Shown in pieces: positions 57,560-64,000 of a DNA stretch of 64,000 nt. The position numbers were made by a program, and so were the translations under genes. The notes under the pieces were generated by a model that made no database searches, was not told where the DNA came from, and saw only the letters and a list, made by a program, of their open reading frames with translations. The stretch is from Sinomonas atrocyanea (lineage in GTDB: Bacteria; Actinomycetota; Actinomycetes; Actinomycetales; Micrococcaceae): contig NZ_JAUSRH010000003.1 in NCBI RefSeq assembly GCF_030811715.1, positions 310,001 through 374,000 of the forward strand, read 5' to 3'. Positions within the stretch are counted from its first letter, which is position 1. Each line of letters begins with the position of its first letter.

Positions 57560-58966
57560 TCAGCCGAGCTCGTCCGCCGACTTCTGCAGCGTCGTGAGCC
57601 ACAGGCGCCGCGCGTCGAGCGCCTCCTGGGCCTTGGCGGTGGCCCGGGCGTCCCCCTTCGCCTGCGCCGCCGCGAGCTCCTCTTCCAGGCTCGTGATCGA
57701 GGCCTCGAGCTGGCTCAGGGCCGAGTCGGTGCGGGCCTTCGTCTCGGGATCGGTCCGGCGCCAGTTCTCGTTCTCGGCCTGCGCCACCGCATCCTCGATC
57801 CGGCGGAGTCCGGATTCCATGCGGCCCATGTCGGCACGCGGGACGCGGCCGGCCTCCTCCCACCGGTCGCGGATGGACTGGAGCGCCTTCTTGGCCGCGT
57901 TCAGGTCCTGAACCGGCAGGATCTGCTGGGCCTCCGCGAGGAGCGCCTCCTTGACCAACAGGTTCGAGGAGTACTCGCGGTCCACGGCGTCGTTGGCGGC
58001 CTGCCGCGCCTCGAAGAACACGTTCTGCGCAGCCCGGAAGCGGACCCAGAGGGCGTCGTCCTCCTTGCGGCTCGCCCGCGGCGCAGCCTTCCACTCGTCC
58101 ATGAGGCGGCGGTACTCGCCGGCCGCCCAGCCCCATTCGGTGGAGGTCTGGAGCGTCTCGGCCTCGGCGATGAGCCGCTCCTTCACGGACTTCGCCTGGG
58201 CGTTGATGCTGTCCAGCTGGGAGAAGTAGGCCCGGCGGTGCCGGTCGAACTGGGTGCGGGCAGCGCGGAAGCGCTTCCACAGGGCGTCCTCGGCCGCGCG
58301 GCCGAGGCGGAGCCCAGACTTCTGGGAGGCCTTCCACTCCTCGAAGAGCTCGTTCATCCGCGCGCCGCTCGACTTCCACTGCGTCCGCTCGGGGTCCTGG
58401 CCGCTGATCTGCTCGGCCTCGGACACGATGGCCTCGCGCCGGGCGAGCTCCTCGGCCCGTGCGGCCTCGTGCTGGGCCTTCTCGGCGGCCTCCGCCTGGA
58501 CCAGGGACTGCTCGAGGGTGTCGAGGCGGCCTTCGGCAGCGCGGAGGTCCCCGACCATGGCCCGCTCGGCGAGCTGGGCCCGCAGATGGGAGGCAGCCTT
58601 GCGGACGTCGGCCACGGCCGCGTGGGAGGCCACTCGCTGCTCGAGGAGCCCGATCTGGGCGAGCACGTCCTCGAACTTGCGCGCGAAGTAGGCCAGCGCC
58701 TCGTCGGCGGACACTCCGGGGTACTGCCCGACAGGGTGTTCCTCGCCGTCAATCGTGAGGAAGACGTGGCCATCGCCCTCGACCCGGCCCCACTTGGAGG
58801 CCTCGGCGAGCGAGACGGACGCCGCAGCGGGCGCGGCGGCGACGGCGGGTGCCGGGGAGGGCGCCACCGGCGCCGCTGGCTTGAGCTTGGCCGCGAGGGC
58901 GGCGGGAGACGGAACGGATGCGGCCGTTGCGGCCGCGGTGTCGTCGGATTTCTGACTTTCGGTCAC
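57560..58966 (-). CDS. DUF349-repeat coiled-coil protein
   Basis: A 468-aa protein: disordered Ala/Pro N-terminus, then DUF349 repeats recognisable as W..A....R..DDALWVRFRAAQN and related units (EEWKASQKSG...ALWKRFRAARTQFDRHRR), ending in a coiled coil. Homologues are abundant actinobacterial cytoplasmic proteins of unclear function. GTG 58966 follows AAAGAG. The gene is divergent from nothing nearby and is followed by its own terminator. Confidence 0.85.
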   Translation of the reverse strand: MTESQKSDDTAAATAASVPSPAALAAKLKPAAPVAPSPAPAVAAAPAAASVSLAEASKWGRVEGDGHVFLTIDGEEHPVGQYPGVSADEALAYFARKFEDVLAQIGLLEQRVASHAAVADVRKAASHLRAQLAERAMVGDLRAAEGRLDTLEQSLVQAEAAEKAQHEAARAEELARREAIVSEAEQISGQDPERTQWKSSGARMNELFEEWKASQKSGLRLGRAAEDALWKRFRAARTQFDRHRRAYFSQLDSINAQAKSVKERLIAEAETLQTSTEWGWAAGEYRRLMDEWKAAPRASRKEDDALWVRFRAAQNVFFEARQAANDAVDREYSSNLLVKEALLAEAQQILPVQDLNAAKKALQSIRDRWEEAGRVPRADMGRMESGLRRIEDAVAQAENENWRRTDPETKARTDSALSQLEASITSLEEELAAAQAKGDARATAKAQEALDARRLWLTTLQKSADELG

Positions 58967-59031
58967 CGCTAGAACTCTTTCGATTGTGGTTTGTCCTTCG
59001 GATGGTGCCGCCGGGGTACCGGCAGCCCACG

Positions 59032-59820
59032 TCACTTCACCGTGAACGAGTCTATCGTGACTGGCGTCACGGGAGCCCCGTCATTGCCCGTCTTGACGCC
59101 CTTCGCGGCGATCGCCTGGACGACGTCGAGGCCGGACGTCACGTGGCCCACGACCGTGTAGCCGCCGGCGCTGTCCGCGGGAATGGTGGTGTCCTTGTAC
59201 ACGATGAAGAACTCCTGGCCGTTCCCGTAGGCGTTGCCGGCGGTCCGGGCGACCGCGACGGTGCCCGCGGGGTACTTGCCGTCGGCGGGGGTGTTCTCCA
59301 GGGGCCCCCAGGTGTAGGAGGGGTCAGAGGACCCGTCAGCCTTCTGCCCGCACTGCAGGAGGGCGAAGGCCGCGCCGGTCGTGAGCCTCCCGCACTGCCG
59401 GCCGTTCAGCGTGCCTGCCTGCCCGAGCGAGGAGAAGACGGCCGCGGCCTGCGGCGCCTTCGTGCCGTCGAGCTCGAGTCCCACAGTCCTGCCGTTGAGG
59501 ACGAGGCTGCTGCTGAAGGTCTTTCCGGCGGCGGTGTCGGCCTTGGGGATCTGCGGGCTGTTGCTCTGGGCCGCGCTCGGCGTGGCGCTCGGCGTCGGCG
59601 CCTCGAGCCCGGCCTGGGCCGCGGCGTACTCGGAGGCCGTGGGGTTGGAGGCGAAGACCGTTGCCTGCAGCACCGCCGCGAGGACGACGGCCGCCCCGGC
59701 GGCCGTGGCCGCGATCGTGTTGTCGCGACGGCGCCGCTTCTCCTTGCCCCTGCGCAGCTCCGCCTTCGCGTCCATGAGCTGGAGGCGACGGCGGTCCTCA
59801 CGCACGTTCCGCTTGGCCAC
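59032..59820 (-). CDS. Membrane-anchored cyclophilin-type peptidyl-prolyl isomerase
   Basis: A 262-aa protein with a basic N-terminus, one membrane helix (TIAATAAGAAVVLAAVLQATVF), a Ser/Pro linker and a cyclophilin domain outside the membrane (CGRLTTGAAFALLQCG, YPAGTVAVART, GQEFFIVYKD, YTVVGHVTSGLDVV). The Arg in CGRL fits the catalytic position. GTG 59820 has GGAGG 8 nt upstream; earlier starts are less likely. It helps fold exported proteins, consistent with its place beside the sec genes. Confidence 0.88.
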   Translation of the reverse strand: MAKRNVREDRRRLQLMDAKAELRRGKEKRRRRDNTIAATAAGAAVVLAAVLQATVFASNPTASEYAAAQAGLEAPTPSATPSAAQSNSPQIPKADTAAGKTFSSSLVLNGRTVGLELDGTKAPQAAAVFSSLGQAGTLNGRQCGRLTTGAAFALLQCGQKADGSSDPSYTWGPLENTPADGKYPAGTVAVARTAGNAYGNGQEFFIVYKDTTIPADSAGGYTVVGHVTSGLDVVQAIAAKGVKTGNDGAPVTPVTIDSFTVK

Positions 59821-59870
59821 CGGGCAGTCCTCCATCCGCACGCTCATCTCGGGGTGCCTGAACAGGCGCA

Positions 59871-59876
59871 TAAACT
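59871..59876 (+). promoter_or_regulatory. -10 box of hisS
   Basis: TAAACT lies 39 nt before the hisS ATG within the gap shared with the cyclophilin gene. Confidence 0.45.
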
Positions 59877-59915
59877 TGTGCAGCAATCAGTCTACGCACA
59901 AGGAGTTTGTCCCCC

Positions 59916-61262
59916 ATGGCACGTACCGCCTCGCTGTCCGGATTCCCCGAGTGGCTTCCGCAGGAGAGGCTCGTGGAGCTCCATGTGCTCGACACGCTGA
60001 GGCGCACCTTCGAACTGCACGGCTTCGCATCGATCGAGACCCGCGCGGTCGAGACGGTCGGCCAGCTCCTGCGCAAGGGCGAGATCGACAAGGAGGTCTA
60101 CGGCCTCTCCCGGCTCCAGGACGACGACGACTCGGCGAGCCGGGACGACGCGAACGCGCTCGCCCTGCACTTCGACCTCACCGTCCCCTTCGCGCGCTAC
60201 GTCGTGGAGAACGCCGGCTACCTCGCGTTCCCGTTCCGCCGCTACCAGATCCAGAAGGTCTGGCGCGGGGAGCGCCCCCAGGAGGGCCGCGCCCGCGAGT
60301 TCACCCAGGCTGACATCGACGTGGTGGGCGACGGGGACCTGCCCTTCCGCTATGACGTGGAGCTGGCGCTGGTGATCGCGGAGGCGCTCTCCGCGCTCCC
60401 GATCCCGCCGTTCCGCCTGCGGATCAACAACCGCAAGCTGGCGGAGGGGTTCTACCGCGGCATCGGCCTGACCGACACGGCGGGAGTGCTGCGCAGCATC
60501 GACAAGCTCGAGAAGATCGGCCCGGAGCGGGTCGCTGAGCTGCTGCAGGAAGAGCTGGGCGCCACGCCGGAGCAGGCGAAGGCCGCGCTCGAGCTGGCCT
60601 CCATCCGCACCGAGGACACCTCCTTCGTCGACCAGGTGCGCGCACTCGGGGTGGAGGACGAGCTCCTCGCCGAAGGGCTCGCCGAGCTCGAGGAGGTCAT
60701 CGCCGCGGCCTCGGCCGCCGCCCCCGGGAAGGTCGTCGCCGACCTGAGCATCGCCCGCGGCCTCGACTACTACACGGGCACCGTCTACGAGACCGTCCTC
60801 GTGGGCCACGAGCAGCTGGGCTCGATCTGCTCCGGCGGCCGCTACGACGCCCTGGCCACGAAGGGCTCCCGCAAGTTCCCGGGCGTCGGACTGTCGATCG
60901 GCGTCACCCGCCTTGTCTCGCGCATCCTCAGCCAGGGCCTCGCGACCGCGAGCCGCTCCGTGCCCACGGCGGTGCTCGTGACCCTCGCGGACGACGGGTC
61001 GTGGCCGGCCGCCCAGGGCGTCGCCGCCAGGCTGCGCAGCCGGGGGATCGCGGTCGAGGTCGCGGCGAAGGCGGAGAAGTTCGGCAAGCAGATCAAGTAC
61101 GCGGACCGCCGCGGCATTCCGTTCGTGTGGTTCACCCACGCCGACGGCACCCACGAGGTCAAGGACATCCGCTCCGGCGAGCAGGTCGTCGCCGACCCGG
61201 ACACCTGGATGCCCCCCGCGGAGGACCTCGTGCCGCAGATCGCCGCGGCGCCCTCGGCCTGA
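59916..61262 (+). CDS. hisS: Histidyl-tRNA synthetase
   Basis: A 448-aa class II synthetase. HisRS motifs are [10 protein letters not shown], the motif 2 region [24 protein letters not shown], and SGGRYDALA; the anticodon-binding domain starts near 345. ATG 59916 is chosen because AAGGAG (59900-59905) is 10 nt upstream; a nearer TTG is too close to that site. Confidence 0.96.
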   Translation: MARTASLSGFPEWLPQERLVELHVLDTLRRTFELHGFASIETRAVETVGQLLRKGEIDKEVYGLSRLQDDDDSASRDDANALALHFDLTVPFARYVVENAGYLAFPFRRYQIQKVWRGERPQEGRAREFTQADIDVVGDGDLPFRYDVELALVIAEALSALPIPPFRLRINNRKLAEGFYRGIGLTDTAGVLRSIDKLEKIGPERVAELLQEELGATPEQAKAALELASIRTEDTSFVDQVRALGVEDELLAEGLAELEEVIAAASAAAPGKVVADLSIARGLDYYTGTVYETVLVGHEQLGSICSGGRYDALATKGSRKFPGVGLSIGVTRLVSRILSQGLATASRSVPTAVLVTLADDGSWPAAQGVAARLRSRGIAVEVAAKAEKFGKQIKYADRRGIPFVWFTHADGTHEVKDIRSGEQVVADPDTWMPPAEDLVPQIAAAPSA

Positions 61263-61273
61263 GGCCCTGCGGG

Positions 61274-61279
61274 TAAACT
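61274..61279 (+). promoter_or_regulatory. -10 box of aspS
   Basis: TAAACT lies 38 nt before the aspS GTG in the 55-bp hisS-aspS gap. Confidence 0.5.
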
Positions 61280-61317
61280 CGATCCGAACCCCACTCGTCC
61301 CTACGGAAAGAAGAGCT

Positions 61318-63096
61318 GTGCTGCGCACACACGGCCTCGGAACACTGCGTCCCGAGCACATCGGACAGACCGTCACCCTCGCGGGCTGGGTGGCCCGCCG
61401 CCGAGACCACGGCGGGGTGGCCTTCGTGGACCTGCGGGACTCGACGGGCGTCGCCCAGGTCGTGGTCCGCGAGGAAGAGGTCTTCCACGGCCTGCGCAAC
61501 GAGTTCGTCCTCCAGGTGGTCGGCACCGTGGAGCGCCGTCCGGCCGGCAACGAGAACCCGCAGCTCGCCACGGGCGAGATCGAGGTCATGGCCGAGAAGG
61601 TGATCGTCCTCAACACCGCCGATCCGCTGCCGTTCCAGGTCGACGAGCACGTCGAGGTCGGCGAAGAGGCGCGCCTGCGCCACCGCTACCTCGACCTGCG
61701 GCGGCCGGGTCCGGCCCGCGCCATGCGGCTGCGCTCCGAAGCCAACCGCGTGGCCCGGGAGCTGCTGCACGCCGAGGACTTCCTCGAGGTCGAGACCCCC
61801 ACCCTGACCCGCTCGACGCCCGAGGGCGCCCGCGATTTCCTCGTGCCGGCCCGCCTCGCGCCCGGCTCGTGGTACGCCCTCCCGCAGTCCCCGCAGCTGT
61901 TCAAGCAGCTCCTCCAGGTCGGCGGGATCGAGAAGTACTTCCAGATCGCGCGCTGCTACCGCGACGAGGACTTCCGCGCGGACCGGCAGCCGGAGTTCAC
62001 CCAGCTGGACATCGAGGCCAGCTTCGTCGAGCAGGACGACGTCATCGCCCTCGGCGAGCGCATCGTCGCCGCCCTGTGGAAGCTCATCGATGTCGAGGTC
62101 CCCACTCCGATCCGCCGGATGACCTACGCGGAGGCCATGGCGAAGTACGGCTCGGACAAGCCGGACCTGCGGTTCGGGCTCGAGCTGACCGACCTCACCG
62201 AGTACTTCAAGGACACGACGTTCGGCGTCTTCAAGGCCCCGTACGTCGGCGCGGTCGTCATGCCGGGTGGCGCCTCGCAGCCCCGCCGGACGCTCGACGC
62301 CTGGCAGGAGTGGGCCAAGCAGCGCGGCGCCAAGGGCCTGGCCTACGTCCTGTACAAGGAGGACGGCGAGCTCGCTGGCCCGGTGGCGAAGAACCTCACC
62401 GACGCCGAGCGCGAGGGGCTCGCGGCGGCCGTCGGAGCGAACCCCGGGGACTGCATCTTCTTCGCCGCGGGCGAGCAGGGCCCGTCCCGGGCGCTGCTGG
62501 GCGCGGCACGGGTCGAGATCGGCCACCGCACGGGCCTCATCGACCCGGACGACTGGGCCTTCGTCTGGGTCGTCGACGCCCCGCTCTTCGAGGCGTCCGC
62601 CGACGCGAAGGCCTCAGGCGACGTCGCCCTCGGCTACTCAGCCTGGACGGCCGTGCACCACGCCTTCACCTCGCCCAAGCCCGAGTTCCTCGACACCTTC
62701 GACACCGATCCGGGCGAGGCACTGGCCTACGCCTACGACATCGTGTGCAACGGCAACGAGATCGGCGGCGGCTCCATCCGTATCCACCGGCGCGACATCC
62801 AGGAGCGCGTGTTCAAGGTCATGGGCATCGGCGCCGACGAGGCCCAGGAGAAGTTCGGCTTCCTCCTCGAAGGCTTCAAGTACGGCGCCCCGCCGCACGG
62901 CGGGATCGCGTTCGGCTGGGACCGGGTCGTCGCACTCCTCGCGGGCGTCGACTCGATCCGGGAGGTCATCGCCTTCCCGAAGACCGGTGGCGGCTTCGAC
63001 CCGCTCACGGCCGCGCCCGCCCCGATCACCCCGGAGCAGCGCAAGGAGGCCGGCGTCGACGCCAAGCCGGAGCCGAAGAAGGGCTCCGAGTCGTAG
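61318..63096 (+). CDS. aspS: Aspartyl-tRNA synthetase (bacterial type)
   Basis: A 592-aa class II synthetase. Order: N-terminal OB-fold anticodon domain ([19 protein letters not shown]), catalytic motif 2 ([24 protein letters not shown]), the bacterial GAD insertion (about 285-425), and motif 3 ([17 protein letters not shown]). The tail is charged. GTG start with AAGAAG upstream. An asparagine synthetase gene is present at 44-47 kb, but charging specificity cannot be deduced here. Confidence 0.97.
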   Translation: MLRTHGLGTLRPEHIGQTVTLAGWVARRRDHGGVAFVDLRDSTGVAQVVVREEEVFHGLRNEFVLQVVGTVERRPAGNENPQLATGEIEVMAEKVIVLNTADPLPFQVDEHVEVGEEARLRHRYLDLRRPGPARAMRLRSEANRVARELLHAEDFLEVETPTLTRSTPEGARDFLVPARLAPGSWYALPQSPQLFKQLLQVGGIEKYFQIARCYRDEDFRADRQPEFTQLDIEASFVEQDDVIALGERIVAALWKLIDVEVPTPIRRMTYAEAMAKYGSDKPDLRFGLELTDLTEYFKDTTFGVFKAPYVGAVVMPGGASQPRRTLDAWQEWAKQRGAKGLAYVLYKEDGELAGPVAKNLTDAEREGLAAAVGANPGDCIFFAAGEQGPSRALLGAARVEIGHRTGLIDPDDWAFVWVVDAPLFEASADAKASGDVALGYSAWTAVHHAFTSPKPEFLDTFDTDPGEALAYAYDIVCNGNEIGGGSIRIHRRDIQERVFKVMGIGADEAQEKFGFLLEGFKYGAPPHGGIAFGWDRVVALLAGVDSIREVIAFPKTGGGFDPLTAAPAPITPEQRKEAGVDAKPEPKKGSES

Positions 63097-63122
63097 TCAC
63101 CCCGCCAGATCGGCAGCGCACG

Positions 63123-63165
63123 ACGGCGAAGGCGCGGCTCCCGCTGGGAACCGCGCCTTCGCCGT
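63123..63165. terminator. Strong bidirectional hairpin between aspS and the next gene
   Basis: ACGGCGAAGGCGCGG (63123-63137) pairs exactly with 63151-63165; inside, TCCC/GGGA extends the stem after one mismatch to a 3-nt loop. It lies between convergent genes. Confidence 0.8.
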
Positions 63166-63183
63166 GCCTGCTGAGTTGCCCGC

Positions 63184-64000
63184 TCAGGACCGGTCCGGCA
63201 GTGCGATGTCCACGACCGCGCCGGTGGGTGCGGTGGCCGGGCCTGTCTCGGCGGAGATCACGAGGTGGCCCCCGGACAGCGCGCTGTCGAGGACGGTAGT
63301 GCTGCCGGACGTGAGCGTGCGGCTGTCGAGCTCGAGAGCCCGCCATCCGCCGTCGGCTGCGCGGCGCAGCGCCGCGGCGTGCCGCCGCGTCGCCGTCCCC
63401 ACCGTGGCGACGAGGACGGCATCCTCGCCGTCCGAGGCCAGATCGGTGGTGATCGGTCCGTTCCCCTCAAGCGCATCGTGCGGTGCGGCGGACCACGTCG
63501 CGCCGCTGTCGATGCTCTCGTAGAGCGCGACGTGGCGCGTGCGGTCCGCGAACTCGTCGGTGACGGACAGGGCGAGCCGGCCGCCGACCCGGACGAGGCC
63601 CCCCACGGCCCGGCGTGCGCCCGCGGGGGCCTGCGGCGCCGACACCTCGGCGAAGGCCGATCCGCCGGTGCTCCGCCAGGCCTTCAGGCGCGCGGTGCCC
63701 GCCGTGGTCGCTGTCCCGATCGCGATGATGGACCCGTCCGGGGCCTCGGCGAGTCTCTGCACGGTGACATCGGTGCCCTTCGCGCCGGCAAACGCCGCCA
63801 CGCTCGGCTGGGTCCACTGCTCGGCGTCGTGGCCCCGGACGGCGACGGCGCCGCTGACGGTGCCCTGGCGGTCCTCGACCGCGCCCGCGACGAAGAACTT
63901 CCCCTGGGCGACGAGCCCGTCGCGGATCACCGTCCCGTCCTCCGGTCCGGGGCTGAGGACGGCCTCGGACCCGGTGTTCCACTGTGAGCCGTCCGCGCTC
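63184..64000 (-). CDS. Secreted beta-propeller-like protein, 5'-truncated
   Basis: The C-terminal 272 residues of a larger protein whose start lies beyond the window; the frame is open to base 64000 (GSQWNTGSEAV...). Sequence is Ala/Gly/Thr-rich beta structure with Asp-box-like units (ESIDSGATWS, DGSQWNTG) as in sialidase/BNR-type propellers. No catalytic residues can be assigned from this part. Probably exported, since such repeats are common in extracellular actinobacterial proteins. Confidence 0.6.
   Translation of the reverse strand, partial: SADGSQWNTGSEAVLSPGPEDGTVIRDGLVAQGKFFVAGAVEDRQGTVSGAVAVRGHDAEQWTQPSVAAFAGAKGTDVTVQRLAEAPDGSIIAIGTATTAGTARLKAWRSTGGSAFAEVSAPQAPAGARRAVGGLVRVGGRLALSVTDEFADRTRHVALYESIDSGATWSAAPHDALEGNGPITTDLASDGEDAVLVATVGTATRRHAAALRRAADGGWRALELDSRTLTSGSTTVLDSALSGGHLVISAETGPATAPTGAVVDIALPDRS

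Overview
The window is GC-rich, gene-dense DNA from an actinobacterium, most likely an Arthrobacter/Sinomonas-type member of the Micrococcaceae (inference). Supporting signs are mycothiol-linked genes (a mycothiol-dependent formaldehyde dehydrogenase and a mycoredoxin), class Ib nrdF, many GTG starts, TANNNT -10 boxes placed only 6-8 nt before start codons (leaderless mRNAs), and a conserved actinobacterial chromosomal order: thrS-HIT-pgsA-pdxS ... pdxT-yebC-ruvC-ruvA-ruvB-yajC-secD-secF-rel ... cyclophilin-hisS-aspS. I saw no tRNA, rRNA or CRISPR array.

1-4.6 kb: the end of nrdF, then an AT-richer, decayed island. It holds two families of short direct repeats resembling insertion-sequence ends, a broken YhcG/DUF1016 nuclease, a 15-bp palindrome, an intact KAP-family P-loop NTPase and a further gene scrap. 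This looks like the remains of a defence or mobile region.

4.6-15.5 kb: a catabolic regulon. A leftward operon (MFS transporter, FAD amine oxidase, DapA-family lyase, an 88-aa unknown and a ProC-type reductase) lies beside a GntR/FCD regulator, and a rightward operon carries a polar-amino-acid ABC transporter and an aminobutyraldehyde-dehydrogenase-like enzyme. The 11-bp motif GATCAAAGATC, or its complement, sits in the promoters of both operons, and a degenerate copy covers the regulator's own -10 box. The set probably imports and oxidises an amine or cyclic-imine compound, with the regulator as local repressor.

15.5-28.8 kb: mixed accessory genes: a 30-aa membrane peptide, a truncated membrane-protein pseudogene, an aldo/keto reductase, a DUF1214/DUF1254 pair, a receiver-only protein lacking its acidic pair, a coiled-coil protein, an aromatic-acid-exporter-like protein, a DHA2 drug transporter, a thioesterase, a lipoate-ligase-like protein, an isochorismatase-like hydrolase, a thiol/formaldehyde group (MBL hydrolase, MscR, mycoredoxin) and an SRAP/HMCES protein.

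28.9-33.2 kb: thrS-HIT-pgsA-pdxS. This block is then interrupted by 13.8 kb (33.2-47.0 kb) that separates pdxS from pdxT. The insert carries a secreted FG-GAP-like protein, two small proteins, a tightly overlapping operon of acetate-CoA-ligase-like enzyme, E1-alpha, E1-beta, E2 and acyl carrier protein, a phosphoribosyltransferase/hydrolase fusion, an M3 metallopeptidase, and an asparagine synthetase fused to an F420:gamma-glutamyl-ligase-like domain.

47-63.1 kb: housekeeping genes for pyridoxal 5'-phosphate synthesis (pdxT), Holliday-junction processing (ruvCAB), protein export (yajC-secD-secF), the stringent response (rel) and translation (hisS, aspS), with a DUF349 protein, an AbiEi-like protein and a membrane-anchored cyclophilin on the opposite strand. 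The window ends inside a leftward gene for a probable secreted repeat protein.
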